This document shows positions 24,618 through 35,734 of a stretch of 64,000 nt of DNA, one piece after another. Numbering within the stretch: position 1 is the first letter of the stretch; the number at the start of each line of letters is the position of its first letter. Under the pieces are notes generated by a model, which saw only the letters and a list, made by a program, of their open reading frames with translations, made no database searches and was not told the origin of the DNA. The stretch spans positions 1,364,001-1,428,000 of the forward strand of contig NC_135776.1 in NCBI RefSeq assembly GCF_028453695.1, in the 5' to 3' direction. The translations under genes and the position numbers were made by a program. The DNA is from Augochlora pura (taxonomy: Eukaryota; Arthropoda; Insecta; Hymenoptera; Halictidae).

Positions 24618-25064
24618 GTATGTTCGCATTTCCAATTGCACAGGCTGCTCCGGGCGACTCTTGTCTATCGCTTCGACGTACGACCCTTATCGATCCAATT
24701 TATTCTGGAAGAGGTCATAGTCTGTAGTAGCCTGTACAAGAATTCTTTACTTTAGGCACAGTCCATCCATTCAGTTGGTCGAATGTTTGTAAATAAAGGT
24801 CAACAGTCTGGCAGATAAACCGGCGAACGTATATCTAATTCGAATTCTGATCTCAAGCTTGACTGTGCGCGACCTTTTGAGATCCGGCTAAGCAGATTCG
24901 ATAGCCATTAGTCAGCGAGTATCGCAGATAAATAGGTCGCTTGAAATCGGTCCGTGGCAATTGCGGATCATAAAACTATAGTTCCGTGTTCGCGGGTCGC
25001 GTGGAACATTTTTGTCCGGCGAGAACGATACTGTAGTAATCGTAATCGTTTCTCTGTATTGCAG
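24618..25064 (+). other. Gene 2 intron A-B with read-through stop
   Basis: A 447-base intron with donor GTATGT and acceptor TCTGTATTGCAG. If not spliced, the exon A frame continues for 36 residues to tandem TAG stops at 24725-24730. An AATAAA at 24792-24797 follows, so the intron can act as an alternative last exon giving a 298-residue protein. Confidence 0.7.
24792..24797 (+). terminator. Intronic poly(A) signal AATAAA
   Basis: Canonical hexamer 62 bases after the tandem stops of the exon A read-through frame. Position and order (stop, then signal) suit an intronic polyadenylation isoform. Not proven without 3'-end reads. Confidence 0.4.
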
Positions 25065-25321
25065 TGATTTACAGCGGTGGATCTTCGTCGAGCGTCGGCA
25101 CTGATATCCTGGACCTCTCGATGCCGGACAAGAATTCTGTGACGGAAGTTTGTTACGTGTGCGGGGATGAGTTCAAGAGAGGCTCGCTTAGTCATATCGC
25201 AGCGAAACCACTGCCAACTCCGCCGCACCCTTCGGCCAGTCCTCCCCCATTCTTTCCTTCTCTGATGCTTCATCCGAGACCCAGCAGAAGTCGACCCATG
25301 GACAGCGCAGGTCGCGTACAG
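25065..25321 (+). CDS. Gene 2 coding exon B: first half of Cys4 module 2
   Basis: Two completing bases plus 85 codons (residues 264-348), phase 0 end at GTACAG|GTACAC. Ser/Gly-rich start (GGSSSSVG), then VCYVCG giving C292/C295, then a Pro-rich loop with FFPSLML in the place of the aromatic-Pro-Phe word of module 1. The second Cys pair of this module lies in the next exon, so an intron splits the module. Confidence 0.85.
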
Positions 25322-25403
25322 GTACACCATTTCATGTTTCAATCGTTTGATCGATCCTGCTAGGTGATTCCTTCGTGGTAGTACTAACCGTTGTGTTCTC
25401 CAG

Positions 25404-26050
25404 GCCTGTACAGCGTGTCAGAATCACCTTCTATTGCAATGGAAGGCGTATGCTCGGCAAGGTGTACCCCACACTGATCGTAACTACACGCTCCGTAAAC
25501 GGCAAGCGCCAACGATGGATACGACCACATTTATTTGCTACACCTGCGCGCTCGAGTACCCTTCGTCCAGTATTAGGCTTCTCTACTGCTGCGCCAATCC
25601 GGAGAAGGAGGCGTACTATCCTTTTATTTATTCTCTGAGACCTCCGCCAGGAGCTAGTCCTATTAGTCCTCAGGGAATGGTGCAAGTCTGCTCCATTTGT
25701 TACAAAGCCATACCGCAGAAGCAGCAAGTGTTTGGGGGAGAGAATCACGAGTCTGCTCAGCCGGTCGCGGGTCAGACGGTCGACTTCCGGCAGCAAGGTC
25801 CGTCACCGAGGCCTGCGGTCGCCAAATCTCCGGCGAACTCGGCCGGCAGCGATATCCGGTTCAAACCGTACGATTTGAACAAGTCCTCGGTCGCCACGAA
25901 CAAATTGCGAGGCGGCACGGTCAAGGGAGCCACGGCCGGCCAGCGAAACTCGCCGAACAACGTCCCTGCCGAAAATGGGACCGTCGCTGTTGGCCAAAAC
26001 TATAGGTGCTATATCTGCGAGAGACTGTATCCTCGCACTCACATGGAATG
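25404..26050 (+). CDS. Gene 2 coding exon C: modules 2 (end), 3 and 4 (start)
   Basis: Follows an 82-base intron ending TTCTCCAG. Codes residues 349-563 plus two bases. It completes module 2 with C350/C353 and an LLLQWKAY helix, then holds module 3 (C393/C396 and C444/C447, with YYPF between), a Ser/Pro/Asn-rich linker of about 90 residues, and the first pair of module 4 (C550/C553 in RCYICERLYP). Module 3 lacks the LLxQW helix, having PQKQQVF instead, so it is the most diverged copy. Ends at GGAATG|GTGAGT; Trp 564 is split. Confidence 0.87.
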
Positions 26051-26127
26051 GTGAGTTATCCAGGCTGCTTCTAGTATCCCCCAAGCTAACAACGAACCCA
26101 ATTAATCGCATTTCCCCTTTGTCGCAG

Positions 26128-26319
26128 GTTGTCCACGAGCCCGGAGGGAATGAACTCGCATGCCATGCACTTTCCCTGTTTAAGGGGAATGGCTCGTACT
26201 TCTGAGAACGCCTGTATGGATAGTCACGGCAGAGTGCTGGCCTGTAGTCACTGCGTGAACCACTTGGCCCAGCAGTGGGAGAGCATGGACGCCGAACGTG
26301 TTCCTTTAGAACGTCGCAG
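26128..26319 (+). CDS. Gene 2 coding exon D: rest of Cys4 module 4
   Basis: A 77-base intron precedes it (acceptor TTTGTCGCAG). Residues 565-627 with split codons at both ends. It has HFPCLRGMA between the Cys pairs, then VLACSHC (C603/C606) followed by HLAQQWESM, the helix word shared with modules 1, 2 and 5. It ends CGTCGCAG|GTTCGT; Arg 628 is split. Frame and splice phase agree with both neighbours. Confidence 0.86.
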
Positions 26320-26410
26320 GTTCGTGCAACACCTTTCGACATAACCTTGCTGTTTCTCTCTTAAATTTTCGTTCCTGTCCTATGTTACGACGATTTCCGT
26401 CATCTTTCAG

Positions 26411-27095
26411 GTATGATATTCCTAGTCCGCATCCGAACGGCGACGTGAACCGGTCGATTGCGACACCGCCGAGCTCGAGCTCGGACCGAACGTTCGGCAG
26501 CAATCCGGGCACGTCGAGCAGCTCGATCTATTGTTTCCTGTGCGGTCTGCACAGCGACCTGACTCTGGCTCGAGTCTTGTACGGTCGTCCTCAGGGTCGC
26601 AACGCGCCGTTTTTCCCGGAATTGTTGCGGCATCAGTCACCGCCGAACGCCGAGCAGCTTCGCGAAGACGGTTCCGCGCTGGTATGCACGTTCTGTTATC
26701 ACTCCCTTTTGGCGCAGTGGCGTCGATACGAATCTCTTCCCAGCGGCCAGCAAGTGAACGCCGCCGAAAGACAGTACAATACCCACGACTACTGCTGTTA
26801 CGTCTGCGGCATAACCACCTACCGCAAACGAGTCAGAGCGTTGCTCGTCAAGGACTTCCCGTTCCTCAAGTACCATCGGCAGCCGGAGAAGAGCCTGCTG
26901 CTGGAGAACGGGGACTTCGCGGTGGTCTGCCTGGACTGTTACGAAACCCTGCGCACTCAGAGCCTCGAGTACGAACGATGGGGTCTACCGGTTGAGAAAC
27001 GCGAGTATAATTGGATAGTGCAACCGCCACCGCCGGAAGACAGTCCCGACGCGACCATCGCCAGATTGCCGTCCGGTGAAAGGTCTGAGAAGGTG
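26411..27095 (+). CDS. Gene 2 coding exon E: Cys4 modules 5 and 6
   Basis: One completing base and 228 codons (residues 629-856). A Pro/Ser-rich linker comes first (to about 666). Module 5: C669/C672 and C720/C723, APFFPELL between, then CYHSLLAQWRRYE. Module 6: C757/C760 and C801/C804, DFPFL between, then CYETLRTQSLEYERWG. After module 6 comes REYNWI and an acidic Pro-rich stretch. The last three residues of each module lead into a P-x(4-6)-R-x-Y tail, also seen in modules 1 and 2. Ends in phase 0 at GAAGGTG|GTAAGT, a strong donor. Confidence 0.9.
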
Positions 27096-27180
27096 GTAAG
27101 TACTTGTTCCATCCACTCGACGTTTTTATCCACAACCATGGTTACCGTACGCTAAACGGCTGTGGCATTTTATTTTCCAG

Positions 27181-27277
27181 GTACCGTCGACGTTAACGGT
27201 TAGACCAGCGCGAAAGAATTGTTCTCCAAAGGCGCCCGACAAGAAGGTCCCAGCGAAGGCCCCCGAGAAAGAACAAG
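27181..27277 (+). CDS. Gene 2 coding exon F: basic Lys/Pro segment
   Basis: An 85-base intron ending TTATTTTCCAG precedes it. Codes residues 857-888, then one base. The peptide is basic and Pro/Lys-rich (KAPDKKVPAKAPEKEQ), looking like a disordered linker or nuclear localisation patch. Donor CAAG|GTAGGT. The frame has no stop here, so the protein must go on in a later exon. Confidence 0.78.
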
Positions 27278-28230
27278 GTAGGTGACAACGTGATTTTTCT
27301 CGTCGCTAGATACTTGTTCGGTGTCGTACACTGCAGGAGGAAACTCGATCGGGAAAGAATGATAATCGTGGGATCGTTGAGAAACCGGACGTCATTGTTT
27401 ATGGATGTCTTTTTCCTGCTCGGATAGAACTATGCACACACGAGCCAAGATTAGGCTTACGAGGCGCGCAGATAACGAAGAACGTTCCGCGGTCAAACAT
27501 TTGTCAGACACGCCGAGGAGGTTATCGGTTCGTGTTTTAGCGATATCTCTATCTTCCTCTGCACCTCTCTCGAGTCACTCGAGTACAACGCGTTCGAGTT
27601 TCCTCGCCGTGGCGGTGTTACGTTTCCGAGAAACCATGATTCTGAATTTTTGCTCACGCGATACGCCATGGGATCGCGTAACGGCGGCATTCGCAGGAAC
27701 TACCGGAAGCCGAGCTTGTGCATTCTTGATTCCGTGGGTCTCCGAGTAGCTGTCGATAGTCTGTGCATTTATTGTGTTTGCAAGAAAACTGACACCAATA
27801 ATTCAACACCGACGCGTCAACTAGAGAGATAGACGTCCCATGAATATATAATTCCATCTAGTAACATCAAAGTTCATAAAAAATCTAAAAAGAAATAGAA
27901 TCAACGAGCAACGATCGGAAATCCTCCAAAAAATGTCTAAAACGCGCAGATACCCTCACCAACGAATAGAATGTCGATATAAAATCGAAGCTGAGCTCGA
28001 TCAATTCATGCATCGCGATTGAGAATTGCAACGGCGAGACGTCGCCGCGTGAAAAAGATCTCGGTGGTTTTTCATCGGATTCGCCGTCGCGGGAAGTTGT
28101 ACATTTGTATATTTTCCTAAGAAACGAAATCCCGACGGGGGCCGGGGCCAACTTTGCCTCCGTTAGACCGTAACTCTTTTTCCTCGTCCTTCTCTCCGGG
28201 TCTTTTTTTTTTATCGTTCCGGCTTACCAG

Positions 28231-28258
28231 CCCGTAGTACGTGTTCTCGTGCCAAAAG
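28231..28258 (+). other. Candidate 28-base microexon
   Basis: A long T-rich tract and TTACCAG precede it (AG at 28229-28230), and it is followed by a perfect donor, AAAAG|GTAAGT. Joined to exon F it would stay open but leaves phase 2, which does not fit exon G at its best acceptors. It could be a poison exon, part of another transcript, or chance. Confidence 0.25.
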
Positions 28259-31200
28259 GTAAGTTTCTGCGAGTTTTACGTGTCGGCGATCCTGTAACTT
28301 GTTCGGAGCGCAGGCCTGCTATTTAGAAGTCGTAAAGTTACGCTCGACGAGTCCGCCGCGAACGCGTTTTTCTTTTCGATTCGACCAGCCGTCGGCTAAC
28401 GGTCCGCGTAAACGCTCCTCGAAGATGGATCGCACCGTGAGACGATCGACGACGCCACCCCGACGTACACTTTGCTGATCAGCGAAGTCTAAGAATTTTT
28501 TAAGATGTTTAAGATGTCGATGAATTCGAACGCGATCTGAATTTGCCAATTGCAGTTTTATCGATTGTCTCGATTTCACGGAAAATTTCTGGCTCGACTT
28601 TCGGTACTCGTGTCGAAGAAGCGGAGGAAACTATTTGATTCCGCAAACTTTCAAAAATCTTGTATCGTCGTTCGAACGACTTTGATCGAACGATTCGGAT
28701 CGTTTCGCGGGGGCTGATCCCAGCTTGCCGCGCGCTCCGCGATCAATCTGGCTGGCAAACACGGCGTCTCCCGCAGCAGCCGGAGACGGGTCGCGGAAAC
28801 CGCGGCCGGAAGATTCTCGCAGTTACCCTGGGATTAGAGTTGGCGGGGCAGGCTGCGCTCGGGTTTCCCAGAGACTGCGAGCGACACCGGGTCACGGATT
28901 ACCGGTTGTTCCGGATCGATCCCTCGAGTCCGCGCGCGCTTCGACCGCCGCCGAGACGTCTCGGAGGCGTTCTCTCGCCGCTGCGGAGCTGAAAAATCAC
29001 GGAAAAAGCGCGGAGAACGATCGTCGTGGAAATTAGTGGCGTTAGGGATTGCGGACGGGGGGTTGGCAGGGGGGCGGTGACGCGTGTTCGAGAGTAGAGG
29101 ACGGGTACCTCTCGGTGCGCGCGCGATCGCCGTCGAGATCACAGGGGGTCGATTAAGGTCGCTCGATCCGGCTTAGACGGAGTAGGTGGTTCGAGGTGTT
29201 GGGGGGATTTAACGGGGCTGCCGAGGGATGAAGGGGGTAGCGAGAGAGAGAGAGGGTTCGCTCGGCGAAAGGAGGCAAGTGGAGGAGAGCCGAAACCGGA
29301 AAGGAGGGTACAATGGAGAGAAATAGGGGTGGAGGGAAGAGAGAGAGGGAGAGAGAGAGAGAGCGAGTGCCGGTCGGAGGAGAAAGAGCAAACGCCCGCA
29401 GCGTGACACCGCATTGCGCCCACTTGCCAACCCGCCCAACACCTAAATTCGAATTAGGGAGCCGGCCCTGTCGGTCCTCGTCAACACGACTCTCCTGTCC
29501 TCCTGGTAAACCTACCGACAGGACATCATCGTCTCCTTACACCCGGAGACAGAGCCAACGAGGCAAACGTGTGCGTGTTCACCCTCTCTAACCTTCCCCC
29601 CTTCTCTCTCTCTCTTTCTATCCTTCCCTCTTTCCAACCTTCCTTCTCTCTCGCCATCTATCTATCCTCCTCTCTCGGTCTCTCTCTCTCTTTCTGTCTC
29701 AACGGTGGAACGATCAGAGCGACAGAGAAGCTCGGATAGAGTTCGTTTTCCTCTTCCTTTGAGGATCGATATCAACGTTATCGACTGCTTTTCGCGCTCC
29801 TTGTCGCTCGAGGAACCACAGAGCGGAATCGCTCGTGTATTCTCCGCAGGCGTGCAGCCAAAAGGCTCGATCTCTCTCCGTGTACATTCTCCACCGCGAA
29901 ATCGGTGCCAGGATTCCGGATCTCCCGCCTCCGACAACTGCTCCGGCATTTTTTTTTCTCCGGCCCGGCGGTTCCTGCGGAAAATCTGCGCCGCGTTTTC
30001 CTATCGCAAAATGTATTCGCCGGAACGACATTCGGGGAAAAATCGTTTTCCAGCCGCGCTTCGACGCTCGTTGATTTCTCCGCTCGCACCTTTTCGCGAA
30101 ACTCGTTCTGATATTACTTTTTCGACGATTGTTCACATTATTCCGCGCAATTGACAATTGTTTTCGAGAGATAGAACCTCTTTCTAGAAATTGACCGAAA
30201 ATCATCTCGTCTAGGATAGGATCGAAAATTTCGGGTATCGGCGCGAAAATCGATCCGCGCAAGGCGGGCGCACACGAGCGTTGATCAGATACCAGGGCCG
30301 ATATTTACATTTTGATGGGTTGCGGGTTAATGCCACACCGGGACGGAAACGCGTGCGGCACCCTCTTAGCGCTCGATTCCTCTCTCTCCCTCTCTCTCTC
30401 TCTGTGTTGGCTCGCGTTAATAATTAACCGGCGCGGCGCGCCGAGTAGCTTTCGCGAGGCACTCGCGGCCAACTCCACGGCTCGTTTCGTTTCGAGTTTT
30501 CGAGTAACATTCCAGTTACGCTCTCTCTTCTGCCTACCGATCCGGCTAACGCTACACTCGCCGTCCTTCGTCTACGACGTTCCCGCACGATTCCTGCGAA
30601 ATCGAATCTCCAAATCCGAGCTTCGCTTTGGCTAAGATTTCCCCTCGATCGTACAATTCTTTCTGACAATGAACGAATACTATTTTCTTTTGCATACGAA
30701 CAAATAAGTGCAGGAACGAATGCCTGTTTAATTTTCGATAGCTTGAAAATGTAGAACGATGTTCCTAGTCGACAATTTGTTCGCGCTTGCCGCAGCGCGA
30801 TTATCCCGAGGATGATTCGATCGTGCAGGGTCGTCGGATCAGGGTGGAATTTCCAAGCGGTTCTCGTCCGGAATCAGGTGATAAAGCACCGGTGATTGAC
30901 CAAGAGGGAGGAGGGGGGGATGCCGAGGGTGGTCGGTCGAGAAGACGTTGGAATCGGTCTCGGCCGACCGTGATAAAAATAATACAGCTTATTAGTCCCC
31001 GGGGGTGGTTGGCTGTGCCTTTGCCGGAGCGAAACGGGGGTGGGTCGCGGCGATGCGTGGGCGTGCGGAGGAAGAGGGCGACGTGGGAAGGGGGTTTGCG
31101 GACGGGGGATAGGATGAAACGAGGGTGAGCACGGACTGGCGGACGCGTTTGTGCCTCGGACGAGTCGGCGGTTCGGCAGGAGGGAACACACGAGCGAGTG

Positions 31201-31275
31201 AGCGAGCGAGCGAGTCGAACGGGCGAACTTGCGAGCGAAAAGAGAAGAGAAAGATGTGACGAGGGGCTGCGGGAC

Positions 31276-31306
<31 letters not shown>

Positions 31307-33740
31307 GGAGAAGAGGGTTGGTCACGGCACGGCAGCGCACGGCACGGGTCTAGCTGGAGGAGGATGAAAGAAGGGAGGAGAGGGGAAGTTCCCTGTCGCT
31401 GGCACGCATTGATTTTGCTCGACAGACAGCCGCCTGTTGGGTTCTCCGACTCGGGAACCTAACTGTTCGCCGTTCGCTAGCACGCTCTTTTTCCCTCGAT
31501 TTTCCTCCCTCGCCGTCTCGGCCATTCTTCCCGCGTCCCCTCTCTTTTCTTTTTCGCTTCTCGACACGGCTGTTTGCCGGCATGAGAACGCTACCACCGC
31601 CTCGCCCCGCCTCGCCTCGTCTCGCCTCGCTCCGCGGAAAATCGCAGCATTATCTCGCCGCGGCGAAACTTGTTGCTGTCGCGTCGGTCGATCTCGCGGA
31701 ACGAAAATATTGATTCGCGAAACAATCTCCGCGCTCTATCGTGCACGCGGTTTAATCCGCGGATCGGGGGACCCGGTTCAAAAGAGCACGCCTCGCGGTT
31801 ATATCGAGTCAACGATAACGTTTAATAGCCGTATCAGTTTATTGGACCGCGGCGCGCCGTTTCCGATAGCTGCCCGAAACCAAGAGAGAGGGAGAGAGAA
31901 AGAGAGAGAGAGAGAAATTGTCCGTATGTCCGCGTTTCCCTTTTGACCCGCGTTCTCTCCGAGATTAATTACTCGGCCGCGGATATATAGATTCTTACGC
32001 GATCGTTTGTCAAAACGAAAGCCGCGAACGCGTTCGCCGCGGAAACGATCACTTTCCGATCCCGCTGTTCATAATTCCGACTCCGTCGAAAATTCGTTTC
32101 GAACTTATTCCGTGGAGCAACGATCGTAAACCCAGTTGCCGCGGCGCGTTAATTATGAACAGACTGAAAATGTTCAGCCTTGGATGCACTTATCGCGCAT
32201 CGACACCGTTAATGGACGAGATACCTTTGCCCCGACACTTTAAGCGACTTACGTAACGCGTCGACAATGCTCGAAGCTCCGACGTTCCTCGATAACGCGC
32301 TTTCGAAAAAACTCGGCCGCCTCGCGTTTGCCAATTTCTACGCGAGAGCAACAGATGCTTCCAACCCCTTACAATTACGGTACAATTTACCGTAATGATT
32401 ATCAAAATCATGGATCTGGTTCGCAAGCTGCGAACAATTTCGATAAATTCAATCCGATGCCGGGTTCTTTGACCCAGGTGTGGCGGAGCGATCGTCCACC
32501 TGTGAAATCCCCCGAAACCTCGAGATTTTAAAGCTCGCCGGGCTATTTTCTGAGGGCGCGCAGGTGTTCCCAGCACGGCCGTAGCTTTCCGAATCCATCG
32601 GGGAAGTATTTACGGAGCCGGTGACTCCGCGATGATCGCGATATCTACGACCTCCTTCCGCCCCCGCTTCCGTTTATCGGCCTTTGTTCGCACCTCCCGC
32701 GTTTACAAAGTTCCGTAGCTCGGCTAACGCGCGGCTTGCACGTTACCGGCGCGGCGACTACTAAGGGTTGGCGTGTGTGTGTGCGTGTGTGTGTGGATAT
32801 AGCTAGGCTATTCGCGCGCGTGTTCGTTCCGTGTGTGCGAGAGCACAGCGATGGTCGGACTCGACGAAGTAGCTAGATTTTAGCGGGGGTGGGCGGGGAG
32901 GGAAGCACGAAGCAACGACAGGGAGAGGGTGGATCGGCGACTGGCCGATGGATAGACAGGGGTTGAGGGGGGAGGAGAAGGGGGTAGCTGGTTTCACAGC
33001 GCGTGCCGCTTCAGCGCCAGATGGCTTTCAAAGCACACGAGCAAGAGGGAGAGAAAGAGGGAGAGAGAGCGAGAGAGCCTGCTGTGGAAAGGAGAACTCT
33101 GGGATCGTGTTCCGTATACGTGCCCCCTTCTCACTTATTACCCCGAGGCGAGCACGGTTACGCAAGAGGGCTGGGAATAAAGGAACCGGAACTCAGCCAA
33201 CATTCTCGAACGCGCCACCGTTTTTCGCCTTTCTCCGAGATTTCATTAAATTCTCCGGCGTTGCCTAGCGTCTTGCAGTTCGGCCGCCGTCAACCCCTCT
33301 AAAGAGGGTGGCTGAGAAATCAATTCGGAAATCGCTCCTCTGTTATCGATCCGTATTTGAAATATTGAGGAGCTTTTTCTTTAAATTATTGCTGAAATCG
33401 CGAAGTTCAAGCAGATCTTCAGAATTGTTTTCCCAAAAGTCGGACCGCCCCTCTTATTGGTAAATTGCGTCGAGGAGGGTCCGCTGTCTATAGAAATTTC
33501 CGAAAATATTTCGAGAGTCCTGATCTTGGTGTGGCGGTGGGGGATAGGTGACGCGTCAGTTTTGATTTTTCGAGCTGGTAGAACAGAGCCGTGTCCCACG
33601 GTCGGATGGAGAAAAACGAGAATTCTCCGCGAGAGGATCGGCGCGTTTCACGGCTCGTCGCACGCTCCTCACGGCTCCGCCAACCCCGTTTTCGAGCGGA
33701 TCGGTGGATCTCGGCGAAGCGCGGCAACCGTACGATGCTG

Positions 33741-33741
<1 letters not shown>

Positions 33742-33771
<30 letters not shown>
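33742..33771. repeat. (GA)n microsatellite
   Basis: About 15 GA units with one GGG interruption, at the start of the CpG-rich stretch before exon G. Confidence 0.9.
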
Positions 33772-33864
33772 TGAGAAGAGGATCGAGAGGGGGAACGGAG
33801 GGACAAAAAGCTAGAAGGAGAGAGAATGAAATGGCAGGGGAAGCGAAGCGCGTTGAGCGCGCGG

Positions 33865-33945
33865 CCTCGGCACTCGGCTCTCCGCACTCGGCACTCGGCA
33901 ACTCGGCACTCTGCGGGCTCGGCACTCGTCAGCTCGGCGCCTCAG
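33865..33945. repeat. CTCGGCA-type minisatellite
   Basis: Six or more imperfect copies of a 7-12 base unit around CTCGGCACTCGG, with small indels between copies. Confidence 0.75.
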
Positions 33946-34064
33946 TCTCTAAGCAGCCAGCGTTGGCGTCGCGTCGAAGAGGGTGGTCGCATGCGTTCTC
34001 GTATACGGCACGCGACGCTTGCTAGAGCGAGCGAGTGTCAGGAGAGAGAGGAGGAGAGACAAGG

Positions 34065-34109
34065 TGAGAGAGAGAGAGAGAGAGAAAGAAAGAAATAGAG
34101 AGAGAGAGA
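34065..34109. repeat. (GA)n-rich tract
   Basis: GA repeat with AAAG interruptions, opposed by a CT tract at 34292-34309. Confidence 0.9.
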
Positions 34110-34479
34110 CAGGGACGCTCGTTAACGATGGATTTTCTCTCGTACGTTGCGTAGCCGTCGCCGCCACCGCCGGTCCGTCGTCGGAAAACGCGAGCGCACG
34201 CGCAGCGCGGCTTCGCGGACAAAGGACACCAATACCGACACCGACGCGCTTTAAAAGCGTCTACACTCTCCGTCTTCCTCCCTCCCCCCCACTCTCTCTC
34301 TCTCTCTCTGGCACTCTCGCTCTCTCGGTCTCTCGCTGTTCGGTTCCGGCGTTCTCTCCCCGTGGGGTTCACGCAACCCCTACATCCTCTGTCCTCTTTG
34401 GATCGTCGGGCCGCTCCGAAGCGGGAACGAGAGGCGCGCGCGTGAAAATATATCCTGGCCGTCCGGCGGTAGCGCCGAA

Positions 34480-35667
34480 GCATTCAGTCAATTAGCCGTA
34501 ATGGCACGACCTGCCGCGTCGGTCTCGGCCAATTAAGTGGTGATTAGTGCGCGGAGCGGAACTCTGCCATCGCTCGGCGTATCCCTCTCTCGCGCGTGCG
34601 TGTCCTCCTGCTCGCTCGTGCGCGCGTGTATATTCGTGTGCGTGGCGCGTGTGTGTGCGTGCGCGCGTGTGCGTGTGGGATAGCTCGCCGCCTGTTAGGT
34701 TAGGCTTGCCTCTGCGTGCGTTCTCTCCGGCGCTGGCAGTGCACGGTCGAGCGTGTGAGAGCGCGTGTGTGCCGATACGATCGGCGTGTTGTTGCGCTTC
34801 GATCGCCTACTCGAGTCTACCCGTCGACAGCGACACCGCTGACTTTTGCGACGGATCTATCGCGCGTTGCCTCAGTGTTGTCCCAGTGTGCGGGAGTCTC
34901 TCGCGTTTCTCTCCCACCCTGCTCCCTCTCTCGTTCCCTATCGCTCCCTCTCGTTCCCTCTCGGCCGGCTGTAAATTGTAAATCACGCGTCGACGTCGGG
35001 AGGATGGTAGCGCGGCGACTCTGCCGGGAGTATGCGCGATGAATGATGATGGTAACGCGCGAGTAGCGTTGCCGCCGCGCGTTTTCGAGAGTACAGCCGC
35101 CGCCGCCGAGCCGCGAGGAACAATGACTCTTCTGCTTCTGCTTCCTCTTCCTCTGGCACGCCTCCGCGTCTCCCACGGTTGCTCGGTTCGCGATCGGCGC
35201 TGATTTCACCGTTGCTAGATCGACCTGTGATTTATTTCAAACCGCCGACGGGGACTGAGATCCGGTGGAATCGTCGCTCCTGAAAGTGTCCAGACATCTC
35301 TCTTGCTTACTCCGAGTGTTTTTGTGTGCATCACTGCCCTCCCTCTCCCGTCTACCCCCTTTCTCCTCCCTCTGTCTCTCTCTCTCTCCGCCCGTTCTCC
35401 CTTTATTTGAACTCCACCTGTGCGAACCTCCCTCGTTCGTTCTCCGACTGTGTGAACCTCGAGAGCTCGGATCGAACACCGCCTGTGTCCCTCCTCGCCG
35501 GATGGAGAAAAATGCCGTGCGATCGATCCGCCGACCAGCTCGCCAAGAAAAAACGGCCTCGAGCCGAGACCACCTACGCTAGGTAGGCTCGACAGCGTAT
35601 TCATCCAGCGCATCCGCCTCCAGCCTCGGAGCCAGCCAACCTCTGCGACCCCTCGACGGCTTCCGAA
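34480..35667 (+). promoter_or_regulatory. Possible alternative promoter and leader of gene 2
   Basis: A CpG-rich stretch with an arthropod initiator-like TCAGTC (34484-34489), an NK-type TTAAGTGG word (34533-34540), long alternating GT/GC sequence and then CT-rich leader-like DNA up to an ATG at 35668 in favourable context (GAAATGG). An in-frame stop TAG at 35584-35586 precedes the ATG. This would give a transcript starting at exon G. No TATA box; inferred only. Confidence 0.3.
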
Positions 35668-35734
35668 ATGGACTTCCGGGCGCCGCATCCACTCGTGCAT
35701 CCCTCGCACGCAGGACACCCCTACTACTATCCAG
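35609..35734 (+). CDS. Exon G: Pro/His-rich coding exon, internal or alternative first
   Basis: The frame through ATG 35668 reads HPPPASEPANLCDP, then MDFRAPHPLVHPSHAG, then HPYYYPG, and ends CCAG|GTACTT with one base left over. Two acceptors are possible: CATCCAG ending at 35608 or CCTCCAG ending at 35623. Both accept the single base left by exon F and keep the exon a multiple of three (126 or 111 bases). So it fits as an internal exon of gene 2. Alternatively, translation starts at ATG 35668 on a transcript from the local CpG-rich region. The Pro/His/Tyr-rich peptide resembles disordered parts of transcriptional co-repressor scaffolds, which is composition only. Confidence 0.5.

Larger units (their letters stand above)
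27278..35608 (+). other. Gene 2 intron F-G (about 8.3 kb)
   Basis: Starts with donor GTAGGT. I see no coding exon with domain-like sequence. It contains a candidate 28-base microexon (28231-28258), GA/CT microsatellites (29338-29363, 31276-31297, 31883-31915, 33742-33771, 34065-34109, 34292-34309), a CTCGGCA-type minisatellite (33865-33945), GT runs near 32771-32795 and 34620-34680, and from about 33.8 to 35.6 kb a CpG- and pyrimidine-rich leader-like stretch that could be an alternative promoter and 5' UTR. Confidence 0.5.

Noticed and set aside
26531..26995. 154-codon plus-strand frame overlapping exon E
   Set aside because: Out of frame with the Cys4 modules and lacks their spacing; a shadow frame.
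34690..34705. TTAGG units like the insect telomere repeat
   Set aside because: Only two copies in GT/GC-rich DNA; not a telomeric array.
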